Source: Azophilus sp965221755 (lineage in GTDB: Bacteria > Pseudomonadota > Gammaproteobacteria > Pseudomonadales > Azotimanducaceae). From it: DNA of 64,000 nucleotides. Numbering within the stretch: position 1 is the stretch's first letter; every line of letters starts with the position of its first letter. The DNA is taken from assembly GCA_965221755.1 (NCBI GenBank), contig OZ244921.1, positions 2,294,001 through 2,358,000 of the forward strand, given 5' to 3'. The notes under the pieces were generated by a model. That model was not told the origin of the DNA, ran no database searches, and saw only the letters and a program-made list of their open reading frames with translations. Both the position numbers and the translations under genes were made by a program. Shown one piece after another: positions 12,009-20,400 of this stretch.

Positions 12009-12719
12009 TCAGGACAGCAGCGCGCCGCCGTCCACGTCCAGCGTGGTGCCGGTCACGAAGTCGTTCTCGATGACGAACAGGATGCCGGCGGCCACTTCAT
12101 CGGCGGCGCCAATGCGGGGAATGAGGTGCTTGGCCGTGGCTTCGGCAAAAAACCGCTCACGGGCTTCGCCCGCAACCGGAAACAGGGGGGTGTCGATCAA
12201 GCCCGGCGAGACGACGTTGATGCGGCGCGGCGCCAGTTCCGGAGCCACGGCGCGGACGAAGCCCTCCACGGCGTTGCCCACCGTGGACAGGGCCAGCGCG
12301 CCCGGCCGGGGATTGCGGGCCGGATAACCGCTCACCAGCACCACGGCGGCGTCATCGCTCAAGTGCTCGGCAGCCAAGCGAACCGTGTTGGCGTAGCCCC
12401 AGAGCTTGCGGAACGAGCCCTGAAAGGCGTCCAGATCCATCCGCAGGAAAGGGCCGGAAGCCCGTTCGCCGCCGGTGGCGGCGTTGACCAGCACGTCGAT
12501 CGGCGCATGGCGGGCGAAGGCCTCCGCAAGCGCCTCCCGGTCAAGCACGTCAACGCTCTCCAGCGCCACGCCAGCCGACAATTCGCCGGCCGCCCGCTGG
12601 GGATTGCGGCTGAGCGCCACCACTTGGGCGCCGCCTTGCGCCAAGCGGCGAACGGCCGCCAAGCCGATGCCCGAGGCGCCGCCAAAAACCAGCGCCTTCC
12701 TGTCCCGCAGTTCCATCAT
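12009..12719 (-). CDS. Atypical SDR-family protein lacking the YxxxK motif
   Basis: 236 residues with a clear Rossmann nucleotide loop (VFGGASGIGLAAV), an NAATGG segment in place of NAG, and the usual C-terminal INVVSPGLIDTP and DVDGG strands. Where classical enzymes carry Tyr-x3-Lys, this protein reads ALSTVGNAVEG, with neither the Tyr nor the Lys. A subgroup of SDRs with this change exists, so it is probably a functional family member, but its chemistry cannot be that of a standard SDR. Convergent with glpK; 48 bases downstream of the CinA-domain gene on the same strand. Substrate unknown. Confidence 0.75.
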   Translation of the reverse strand: MMELRDRKALVFGGASGIGLAAVRRLAQGGAQVVALSRNPQRAAGELSAGVALESVDVLDREALAEAFARHAPIDVLVNAATGGERASGPFLRMDLDAFQGSFRKLWGYANTVRLAAEHLSDDAAVVLVSGYPARNPRPGALALSTVGNAVEGFVRAVAPELAPRRINVVSPGLIDTPLFPVAGEARERFFAEATAKHLIPRIGAADEVAAGILFVIENDFVTGTTLDVDGGALLS

Positions 12720-12767
12720 TCGGCCTCGTTGGTCAGTTGAATTCCGATGGGCGGCGCGCCCCGTCCG

Positions 12768-13526
12768 TCAGTCGGCGCCCTGCACATGGGGGGTCTCGCC
12801 CGCCTCGACGATCAGGGCGCACACTTCGGCCAGCATCTGCTCAAGCCGTGCCGCATCCGGCCCGCGCATCACCAAGGAGGCGCCGTAGCGGCTGTCGCGG
12901 AAAAACGGGTAGCTGCCGAGATCAACATCGGGGTAGCGCGCCTGAACGTCCCCCAGTCCAGCGGCAATCCGGCTTTCGCCCAGATAGGCCATCACGGTGC
13001 GCGACTGAATGACCGGCCCGCGATCCAGCTTGCCTTCCAAAGTGGACAGCATGGCGCGCATGACCGCCGGTATGCCGGCCATGACGATCACGTTTTCCAC
13101 CCGAAACCCCGGTGGGCCGCCGGTGGCGTTATCGACCAGCACCGCCCCTTCCGGAACCCGCGCCATGAGCATGCGAGACGCCATGACATCGGCCGGAGCG
13201 GGGCGCCGCCGGATGAGGGCGGCGATCTCAGGATGGGTCTTCAGGGGCACGCCAAACGCCTTGGCGATGCTCTCGGCGGTGATGTCGTCGTGGGTGGGGC
13301 CGATGCCGCCGGTGGTGAACACATAGTTGAAGCGCCGCCGCGCCTCGTTCACCGCCGTGACGATCTCCGCCTCGACATCCGGTATCACGCGGGCCTCGCG
13401 CAGTTGAATGCCCCAGCCGCCCAGCGTCACTGCCAGATGGTTCAGGTTGGCGTCCGGCGTGCGCCCGGAGAGGATTTCATTGCCGATGATCAGCGCGCAA
13501 GCGGTCACGGCGTCGGAAAGCTGCAT
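12768..13526 (-). CDS. CinA/MoaB-type molybdopterin-binding domain protein
   Basis: 252 residues corresponding to the N-terminal (COG1058) half of CinA. Hallmarks are ALIIGNEILSGRTPDANL near the start and FTTGGIGPTHDDITAESIA around residues 70-90. The C-terminal pyridine-nucleotide (NMN) deamidase domain of full CinA is absent. In bacteria this half has been linked to ADP-ribose or FAD pyrophosphatase activity and to competence-damage genes; the precise role here is unknown. The next feature upstream is the IS element starting about 150 bases away. Confidence 0.85.
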   Translation of the reverse strand: MQLSDAVTACALIIGNEILSGRTPDANLNHLAVTLGGWGIQLREARVIPDVEAEIVTAVNEARRRFNYVFTTGGIGPTHDDITAESIAKAFGVPLKTHPEIAALIRRRPAPADVMASRMLMARVPEGAVLVDNATGGPPGFRVENVIVMAGIPAVMRAMLSTLEGKLDRGPVIQSRTVMAYLGESRIAAGLGDVQARYPDVDLGSYPFFRDSRYGASLVMRGPDAARLEQMLAEVCALIVEAGETPHVQGAD

Positions 13527-13667
13527 GGTGTTCTATCCGCGTTGGTTTGAGGAAAGTGCCGCGCTCAGCGAGAGGGGCCTGTAAGAGTAAAATGCTAACA
13601 CCACACACGCTGAAATAGAGATGTGGAAAGCCACACACAACCGTGGTTCCATTGCCCACGATTCAAC

Positions 13668-13676
13668 CATGATCCT
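13668..13676 (+). repeat. Left 9-bp target-site duplication of the IS element
   Basis: CATGATCCT, identical to 15028-15036 on the other side of the element. The pair marks one transposition event. Confidence 0.8.
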
Positions 13677-15027
13677 CACTGCTGTCCGGTTTAAGTTTGG
13701 AGAGTCCCTGGTTTTTTTACGTCCAACATTTACGTCCAACAAAAGGTTGCAACGGGTTTCGGGTGTCCCCGACTTGAGCGCGGTTCCGGCAAAATCGCCG
13801 TCCTTTGCGCCCTTGGGGCCGAGGGGGCCGCATGTATGCCGGAACGATGCTGTTCACCCAAGTCATGGACTTCCTGCCGTGGAAGGCCTTCCACCGCTTG
13901 GTGGCGCGCTGCGAAGGGAACCGGGGTGCGCGCGCGCTGTCCCGCGCCGAGCAGTGCCGGGTGCTGGCGTTCGCGCAGCTGACCGGCCGGGAGAGCCTGC
14001 GCGACATCGAGGCCAGCCTGTCGGCGCAGTCGGCCAATCTGTACCACATGGGCATCCGCTCGCCGGTTCGGCGCTCCGCCTTGGCGGACGCCAACGAGCG
14101 CCGGGACTGGCGCATCCACGCCGAGTTCGCGCAGCGCCTGATCGGGCAGGCCCGCGCCCTGTACGCCGGCGAGGACCTGGGCCTGGAGCTCGACAACACC
14201 GTGTGCGCGCTGGACTCCTCCACCATCGACCGTGCAAGCCGTGCTTGCACCTATCCGTCTTTCCCTGGGCCTTGTTCCGCACCACGAAGTCCGGCGTCAA
14301 GCTGCACAGGCTCCTGGACCTGCGCGGCAGCATCCCCGCGTTCGTCCACGTCTCCGAGGCCAAGCTGCACGACGTCAACGTGCTGGACCTGCCGGTCCCG
14401 GAGCCCGGCGCGTTCCACGTCATGGACCGCGCCTGCATCGACTTCGAGCGCTTGTTCCACCTGCACAGCCTGGGCGCCCTCTTCGTCATCCGGGCAAAGT
14501 CCAACACCAAGTTCCGCCGCCGATGCTCCCGACCCGTCGACAAGCCCGCCGGCCTGCTCTGCGACCAGACCGTCGCGCTGACGGGCGTGAGGACGAAGGG
14601 CAACCACCCCCAGCCCCTGCGGCGGGTGAAGTGTCGGGACCCGGAAACCGGGAGGACGTTCAACTTCCTAACCAACCACTTCGCGGTCCCGGCGGCGACC
14701 GTCGCCGACCTCTGCCGCAACCGCTGGCAGGCGGAGCTGTTCTTCAAGTGGATCAAGCAGCACCTGCGCATCAAGTCGTTCCTCGGAACCTCAGAGAACG
14801 CGGTGAAGACGCAGATCTGGGTCGCCGTGTCCGTCTACGTGCTCGTCGCCATCGTCAGGAAGCGCCTCGGCCTGGAGGTCTCGCTCCACACTTTTCTGCG
14901 GATCCTGTCGGTCGCCCTGTTCGAAAAAACGCAGTTGAATCAAGACCTTTTCGACACCCCCACGGAACCGAGCCCCACGCCGACCCCAAGCAACTGAATT
15001 TATTCGACTTTTAGCCGGACACTAGTG
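13677..15027 (+). mobile_element. IS4-like insertion sequence, 1351 bp, with target duplication
   Basis: The ends are imperfect inverted repeats: CACTGCTGTCCGGTTTAAG at the left and CACTAGTGTCCGGCTAAAAG read inward from the right. They are flanked by the same 9 bases, CATGATCCT. The single gene inside encodes a DDE transposase on the plus strand, interrupted by a frameshift. The right end lies inside the last codons of a DpnI-like endonuclease relic. Family assigned from transposase motifs; the exact IS group is not determined. Confidence 0.85.
13832..14997 (+). pseudogene. IS4-family transposase, frameshifted
   Basis: Begins MYAGTMLFTQVMDFLPWKAF, the usual start of this transposase type. 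The first DDE aspartate lies in ALDSSTID near base 14225. The frame then breaks: the continuation SVFPWALFRTTKSGVKLH lies in another frame. Between them are about 14 extra bases forming the small inverted repeat GTGCAAGccgtgCTTGCAC. The second Asp is in VMDRACIDFERL and the catalytic Glu in RNRWQAELFFKWIKQHL. All three catalytic residues survive, but one uninterrupted protein cannot be made unless ribosomes shift frame. Probably dead. Confidence 0.85.
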
Positions 15028-15036
15028 CATGATCCT
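15028..15036 (+). repeat. Right 9-bp target-site duplication of the IS element
   Basis: CATGATCCT; partner of 13668-13676. On the minus strand these bases are the final Arg-Ile-Met codons of the DpnI-like relic. Confidence 0.8.
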
Positions 15037-15335
15037 GTAGCGTCCATTGCCTAGGAAGCGAAGGACCCCTCCATCGCGCAGCAATTGCAACTGTTGCCGC
15101 ACCTTCGGCTTGATGTTCTCAAGGACGTTTTGCTGCCTTTAAGCTGATAGTGCTCTCCACAAGTTGAGCAGGAATAATCCCGGACAGGGGTGTTGGGGGT
15201 TTCCGTAACGAGATGATTGGCTTCGCAAGACAAACAGAAGAGATTACGGCTCGCCCAGTCCTCGGTCACGCGTCGTGCGATCTGGCTGTGACTGCGCAAT
15301 CCCTTCGCGACGTTCACGTCCAAGCGTAGGTCCAT
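15028..15335 (-). pseudogene. DpnI-like restriction endonuclease relic with internal deletion
   Basis: The N-terminal 66 residues align with DpnI, the enzyme that cuts adenine-methylated GATC: SHSQIARRVTEDWASRN matches DpnI SNSQKARILTEDWVYRQ, four zinc cysteines are kept (34, 37, 56, 59), and Asp53 and Lys66 sit at DpnI positions, with Gln64 for Glu64. After YQLKGSK about 150 codons are missing and the frame changes. The remaining bases encode IKPKVRQQLQLLRD and GNGRYRIM, matching the DpnI C-terminus (KEKIRQQLQILRD, GRGKYRKL). The IS element then begins. Both the deletion and the insertion inactivate the gene. A small in-frame peptide could still be made. Confidence 0.85.
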
Positions 15336-15350
15336 CCAACTTGCCCCAAT

Positions 15351-16154
15351 TTACTGTCCCCGAAACGCCGGCTTGCGCTTCTCCGCAAACGCCCGGCGTC
15401 CCTCCTTGTAGTCGTCGCTGTCGAAGCAGGCGTCCACTAGGGCGTTAGCCGCCGCCACCTCATCCGGCCGGCCGCCCCGCTCCCAGGCGTCCAGCGCCGC
15501 CTTGGCGGCCTTGACGGAGAGCGGCGCGTTGCCGGCGATCTTGCGGGCGTAGGCGATGGCTTCCGCCTCGATGCGGTCGCGTTCGTGGATGAAGTTGACC
15601 AAGCCCGTCGCCGCCGCTTCATTGGCGGTCAGGAAGCGGGCGGAGAGCAGAATGTCACGGGCTTGGGCGGGGCCCGCCACGCGGGCGAGCTTGGCGAGGC
15701 CGTCATAGGCGTAGCCGAGGCCCAAGCGGGCGGCGGGGATGCCGAACTTGGAGTCCGGGGTGGCGAAGCGCACGTCAGCGGCCAAGGCGGTCGCCAAGCC
15801 GCCGCCGATGCAGTAGCCCTCGATGAGCCCCACCAAGGGCTTGGGGAAGTTGGCCAGAGCGTGATTGGCGCGGCCCGCCACCTGATCGTAGGCAGCCTTC
15901 TGGGCGGCGTTGGCCCGCTGGCCGTCGAACTCGGAGATGTCCGCGCCGGACACGAACGCCTTGCCGCCGGCGCCGCGCATGATGGCCACCCGCACGTCAT
16001 CGTCTTGGGCAAAGGCGCTTAAGGTATCGGCGATGCCCTGCCACATCTCCAGCGACAGCGCGTTGTGACGGGCCGGATTGTTGAAAATCATCCAGCCGAT
16101 GCCCTCATCGCTGCGGGCGAGCATCCGTTCGGTGTTCAATGGCAAGGTTTTCAA
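15351..16154 (-). CDS. Enoyl-CoA hydratase/isomerase family protein
   Basis: Crotonase-fold enzyme of up to 267 residues. Typical segments are FNNPARHNALSLEMW, the oxyanion-hole stretch KAFVSGADISEFDG and IEGYCIGGGLATALAAD. The start is uncertain: the frame opens at a TTG at 16154, while an ATG at 16124 gives MLARSDEGIGW and a 257-residue protein. Likely hydrates or isomerises enoyl-CoA in beta-oxidation. It diverges from the acyl-CoA dehydrogenase gene with about 100 bases between them, and the two enzymes would act in sequence. The exact substrate is not predictable. Confidence 0.85.
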   Translation of the reverse strand: MKTLPLNTERMLARSDEGIGWMIFNNPARHNALSLEMWQGIADTLSAFAQDDDVRVAIMRGAGGKAFVSGADISEFDGQRANAAQKAAYDQVAGRANHALANFPKPLVGLIEGYCIGGGLATALAADVRFATPDSKFGIPAARLGLGYAYDGLAKLARVAGPAQARDILLSARFLTANEAAATGLVNFIHERDRIEAEAIAYARKIAGNAPLSVKAAKAALDAWERGGRPDEVAAANALVDACFDSDDYKEGRRAFAEKRKPAFRGQ

Positions 16155-16257
16155 TGGTTGGCCCCGTGCTGATCAATGCGATGGCGAAACAGTAGCCATC
16201 CGGTGTCCGCTTGCCAAGTCGGGTAAACTTCGCCGCCTGCAAAGGCTGGAGCGGGCG

Positions 16258-17424
16258 ATGGAGTTTTCGGGCACCGAGGAGCACCAGTTGATCCGCGACA
16301 GCGTCCGCAAGCTCTGCGCGGACTTTCCCGACGAGTACTGGTCCGAGAAGGACGAAGCCCACGAGTTTCCTTGGGACTTCCACAACGCCATGGCGGATGC
16401 CGGCTTCGTCGGCATCGCCATCCCGGAGGCCTACGGCGGCAGCGGCCGCGGGATCACTGAAGCCGGCATCGTGCTTGAGGAGGTCGCCGCCTCCGGGGCC
16501 GCCATGAACGGCTGCAGCAGCCTGCACCTCTCCATATTCGGCATGCACCCGGTGGTGAAGCACGGCAGCGAGGCGATGAAGCGGCGCTACCTGCCCCGCG
16601 TGGCGAGCGGCGACCTGCACGTCGCCTTTGGCGTCACTGAGCCGGATGCGGGCACCGACACCGCCTCGTTGAAAACCGCGGCGCGACGGGACGGCGACCA
16701 CTACTTGGTCAAGGGCCGCAAGGTGTGGACCACCAAGGCGCTCGATTCCGAACGCGTGCTGCTGCTCGTGCGCACCGAGCCCGAGGCGCAGGCCGCGCGC
16801 CGCACCGACGGGCTGACGCTGCTGCTCGCCGAACTGCAGCGCCCCGAAGTGACCATCTCGCCGATTGCCAAGACCGGCCGCAACGCGGTGGCCTCCTGCG
16901 AAGTGGTCTATGACGATCTGCCCGTGGCGGCGACCGACCGAGTGGGCGAGGAGGGCAAGGGCTTCCGCTACCTGCTCGACGGCCTGAACGCGGAACGGAT
17001 CCTGGTGGCGTCGGAAGCTCTGGGCATCGGCCGGGCGGCGCTGCGGCGGGCCGTGGACTACGCCAACGAGCGCATCGTCTTCAACCGGCCCATTGGCCAA
17101 AACCAAGGCGTGTCATTCCCGCTCGGCGAGGCCCGCATTCGGCTGGACGCCGCTGAACTGATGATCCGCAAGGCCAGCTGGCTGCTCGACAACGGCCAAC
17201 ACTGCGGCGCCGAGGCCAACATGGCCAAGTGGCTGGCAGCGGACGCCGCCTTCCAAGCCGCGGACCAGGCCATGCAGACCCACGGCGGCTTCGGCTACGC
17301 CAAGGAGTACCAAGTGGAGCGCTACTGGCGCGAGGCCCGGCTGATGCGCATCGCGCCGATTTCCCAGGAGATGATCCTGAACTACGTCACCGAGCACGTG
17401 CTGGGGCTGCCGCGGTCGTATTAA
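16258..17424 (+). CDS. Acyl-CoA dehydrogenase
   Basis: 388 residues from the ATG at 16258 (MEFSGTEEHQLIRDSV); the frame is open further upstream but without family similarity. FAD enzyme that introduces the alpha-beta double bond in acyl-CoA. Recognised from AFGVTEPDAGTDTASLKT (FAD/substrate loop), VKGRKVWTTKA, and the C-terminal MQTHGGFGYAKEYQVERYWREARL. The position where many family members carry the catalytic Glu (YEGT) reads RIAPISQE, as in a subgroup ending VLGLPRSY, so the base may come from elsewhere. Partner of the divergent enoyl-CoA hydratase. Confidence 0.9.
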   Translation: MEFSGTEEHQLIRDSVRKLCADFPDEYWSEKDEAHEFPWDFHNAMADAGFVGIAIPEAYGGSGRGITEAGIVLEEVAASGAAMNGCSSLHLSIFGMHPVVKHGSEAMKRRYLPRVASGDLHVAFGVTEPDAGTDTASLKTAARRDGDHYLVKGRKVWTTKALDSERVLLLVRTEPEAQAARRTDGLTLLLAELQRPEVTISPIAKTGRNAVASCEVVYDDLPVAATDRVGEEGKGFRYLLDGLNAERILVASEALGIGRAALRRAVDYANERIVFNRPIGQNQGVSFPLGEARIRLDAAELMIRKASWLLDNGQHCGAEANMAKWLAADAAFQAADQAMQTHGGFGYAKEYQVERYWREARLMRIAPISQEMILNYVTEHVLGLPRSY

Positions 17425-17431
17425 GGCCAAT

Positions 17432-18958
17432 TCAGCTGCCGGACGCCTTGGCGCGGGCAGCGCGCACCTCCGCCAGCGCTGCTTCGGCCATGTGGGCGTA
17501 GTTCTTGGCGATGGCCGCCACCTTGGCGTCGGCCGCGGCGCCGGCGCCCAAGGCGGCGGCGCGGGTCTCCTCGAAGCTGTGCCGGATGCAGGCCATGAAG
17601 AAATCCGGATCCGGGATCATGCTCCGGCACGAGGTGAAGCTGATGATGAACTCACCGCAGTAGCTGAGGATGGGCATGATGAGCCCCATGTTGTGCGTCA
17701 CCGGGCCGTAGCCGATGGTGGTCACGGTTCGGCAGCCCATGGTGTAGAGCGGCACTTGGGGGCCGGGCACATTGGTGATGGAGCAGTTGAAGGCCGGCGC
17801 CGCCTGATTGGCGCGGGCGAACTCAGTGGTTAGGCGTTGGGCGAGGTTGGACACCGTCGCCGGCATGAACTCGTTGTAGCGCAGCAGGGCGTCGGCACCG
17901 ACCGCATTGGCCATCTGCTTGGCCGCCGAGGTGGCGTCGCGCACATGGGCAAGGCGCTCCGCCGGGTCTTCGATGTGGGTGCCGATGGTGACGAACATGG
18001 CCGACACGGCATTGCCCTGCCCGTACTCCGCGGCGGGCTTGCGCACGCTGATGGGCGCCATGGCCAGCAGCGAATCGTCCGGCAGTTCGATCTTCTCCTG
18101 CAAATACCGCCGCAGAGCGCCGCCGCAGAGGGTCAGCGCCACGTCGTTCACCGTGGCGCCGGCGACTTCATTCTTCACCGCCCGCACGTCGTCCAAAGGA
18201 AAGCGCTCAAAGCCGACCACGCGATGGGCGCTGACCGGGGCGTTGAAGCGGGTCTTGGGAACCGGCGTGGCTTGCGGCAGCTGCTGGCGCATGGCATTCG
18301 GCAGCGGCGGCGCCGCGGAAGCCGCCTTGGCCATGAATTCCGCCAACTGCAGCGGCCGCAGCAGCGCGTTGCCCCAAGTGCGGAACAGCAGTTCCCCGTC
18401 ATTCGGCGCCGGGTCGGCCCGCCACGGCTCGGACGGTGCGGACACCGGCGCCATCTCCGGGGCCAAGTCGGCCAATGCCAAGGTCATCTCCATGCCCGAG
18501 GCGCCGTCAATGGCGCAATGATGGGTCTTGAACAGCAAACCGACGCAGCCCTGCGGCACGCCCTCAAGCGCGTCCAAGCCGTGGATGAGGCAAACCTCCC
18601 AAGGCGGACGGCTCATGTCCAACGGGCGGCTGAGAATGCGCGCCGCCAGCGTGTAAAGCGCCGGCCAATCCTGGGGGGCGGGCAGGCCGACCTCGCGGAT
18701 GTGGTATTCCAGATCGAAGCCCGCATCCTCGATCCAATAGGGATGGTCCAAGCCGAAGGGCACGTTGACCAGCCGCCGGCGAGCGGCCGGCATCAGGTGC
18801 AGGCGCTCGTCAAAGAAGCCAATCACCGCCTCCAGGGTCAGTGGCCCGTAAGGGGACGTTGACGGATCCAGGATGGCGACCGAGGCCATGTGCATCGGCG
18901 TGGCCGGCGTCTCCTGATAGATGAAGGAGGCGTCCTGGGCGCTGAGCTGCTGCAGCAT
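17432..18958 (-). CDS. Wax ester synthase/diacylglycerol acyltransferase (WS/DGAT), copy B
   Basis: 508 residues. Membrane-associated acyltransferase that joins acyl-CoA to fatty alcohol or diacylglycerol to make storage lipid. The catalytic motif HHxxxDG is intact in LFKTHHCAIDGASGM near residue 145, and the second family block NVPGPQVPLY and the N-terminal LSAQDASFIYQE are present. Third gene of a minus-strand operon: phasin, WS/DGAT copy A, then this gene, with 8-9 bases between them. Two divergent copies in tandem suggest different acyl acceptor preferences, which is an inference. Confidence 0.95.
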   Translation of the reverse strand: MLQQLSAQDASFIYQETPATPMHMASVAILDPSTSPYGPLTLEAVIGFFDERLHLMPAARRRLVNVPFGLDHPYWIEDAGFDLEYHIREVGLPAPQDWPALYTLAARILSRPLDMSRPPWEVCLIHGLDALEGVPQGCVGLLFKTHHCAIDGASGMEMTLALADLAPEMAPVSAPSEPWRADPAPNDGELLFRTWGNALLRPLQLAEFMAKAASAAPPLPNAMRQQLPQATPVPKTRFNAPVSAHRVVGFERFPLDDVRAVKNEVAGATVNDVALTLCGGALRRYLQEKIELPDDSLLAMAPISVRKPAAEYGQGNAVSAMFVTIGTHIEDPAERLAHVRDATSAAKQMANAVGADALLRYNEFMPATVSNLAQRLTTEFARANQAAPAFNCSITNVPGPQVPLYTMGCRTVTTIGYGPVTHNMGLIMPILSYCGEFIISFTSCRSMIPDPDFFMACIRHSFEETRAAALGAGAAADAKVAAIAKNYAHMAEAALAEVRAARAKASGS

Positions 18959-18967
18959 CGCGGACTC

Positions 18968-20392
18968 CTATGCGGTTGCCGATTCAAGGGCGTGAAACGA
19001 CTCGTCGAGCGCCGCCGCCAGCCGCTCAGGCTCCGGCAGCATCTCCCGGCATGAGGTGAACGAGAGGGTGATGCCGCCATCGTGGCTGAACACCGGAAAG
19101 ATCAGGCCCATGCCGTCGAACAGCGGGCCCAGGCCATGGGTGCGCAGCAGCTTGGCGCCCGACATGTAGAGCGGCTTCTGCGGGCCCGGCACATTGGTGA
19201 CCACGCAGTTGAATGCCGGCAGGGCGCGCTCCGCCATGCCGTAGCTGATGTACAGGCGCGCCGCCAAGGACGCCAACTGGGCGGGGATGAAGCGCGAGTA
19301 GTCGGTCATCAGGCGGGCGCCGATGGCATCCGTCAACGCCTTGCTTTGGCGGGTGCCGTCACGCACCGCCGCCAAGCGTTCCAACGGATCGTCAATCTCG
19401 GTGCCTAGGCTCGCGGTCATGGCCGCCACCCGATTGCCCTGCGCCGCGGATTCATCGGCGCTGCGCACGTTAACGGGCGCCATGGCCGACAGGCTCCTGT
19501 CCGGCAGTTCGTCCCGGGCCTGCAGATAGCGGCGCAGGGCCCCGCCAATCACGGTGAGCACGGCATCGTTGATGGTGGCGCCGTCCACCGCCCGCTTGAT
19601 GCGGCGCATCGCATCCAGTTCATAGCAGCGGCCATCCATGACCCGATGGGCGGTCACCGAGGCGTTGAAGCGGGTGCGCGGCACGTTCATTCGGCTGGCC
19701 GCATGGCCCAACAGATCGGCATTGCGGAGCGATGCGGACACCCGCTGCATGGCCGGAACGGTTCGCGACAGCACCTCCGCAAAGCGGAACGGCTGCAGCA
19801 CGTTGTTGCCGAAGGTCCGCGCCATCAGCTCCGGCGCCGAGGGCTCCGGCTGCCCGACCCAAATGCTGCCCGGCAACGGCACTTGGGACGGCTTGGGCGA
19901 CTCGTCATGAATCACCTCGGTCAAGGCGGCGCCGGAGGCGCCGTCAATGGCGGCGTGGTGGACTTTCAGCAGCAGCGCAAAGGCCGTGTCGGGCACTCCC
20001 TCGACGTTCTTGAGGCCGCTGATGACGGTCATCTCCCACAGCGGATGGGAGCGATCCAGGGGATAGGCGTGCAGACGAGCCGCCTGTCGGCAAAGCTGGC
20101 GCCAGTCCCCCGGCGGCGGCAGGGCGATGTGGCGCACATGGTATTCGAGGTCGAAGTGCCGATCCTCCAGCCAATAGGGGTGGTCGAGCTGCAGGGGCAC
20201 TTCCACCACCCGGCGGCGGAAGCACCTAGCCAAGTGCAGGCGCTTGCGCACGTTGTCAACGAGGTCGCGAAAACGCACCTGTCCGCTGGGTGCGCTGGAC
20301 TGATCGTAGAGCGCCACCGACCCGATGTGCATCGGCGCTGCCGGGGTCTCGAAGTACAGGAAGGCGGCGTCCTGGCCGCTGAGCTGCTCCAT
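18968..20392 (-). CDS. Wax ester synthase/diacylglycerol acyltransferase (WS/DGAT), copy A
   Basis: 474 residues, same family as copy B but clearly diverged. HHxxxDG is intact in LLKVHHAAIDGASG near residue 140; the start LSGQDAAFLYFETP and the later block NVPGPQKPLY are characteristic. Directly follows the phasin gene (8 bases) and precedes copy B (9 bases), so the three are almost certainly one transcript. Likely makes triacylglycerol or wax ester at the inner membrane or storage-body surface. Confidence 0.95.
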   Translation of the reverse strand: MEQLSGQDAAFLYFETPAAPMHIGSVALYDQSSAPSGQVRFRDLVDNVRKRLHLARCFRRRVVEVPLQLDHPYWLEDRHFDLEYHVRHIALPPPGDWRQLCRQAARLHAYPLDRSHPLWEMTVISGLKNVEGVPDTAFALLLKVHHAAIDGASGAALTEVIHDESPKPSQVPLPGSIWVGQPEPSAPELMARTFGNNVLQPFRFAEVLSRTVPAMQRVSASLRNADLLGHAASRMNVPRTRFNASVTAHRVMDGRCYELDAMRRIKRAVDGATINDAVLTVIGGALRRYLQARDELPDRSLSAMAPVNVRSADESAAQGNRVAAMTASLGTEIDDPLERLAAVRDGTRQSKALTDAIGARLMTDYSRFIPAQLASLAARLYISYGMAERALPAFNCVVTNVPGPQKPLYMSGAKLLRTHGLGPLFDGMGLIFPVFSHDGGITLSFTSCREMLPEPERLAAALDESFHALESATA

Positions 20393-20400
20393 GGACGGGC

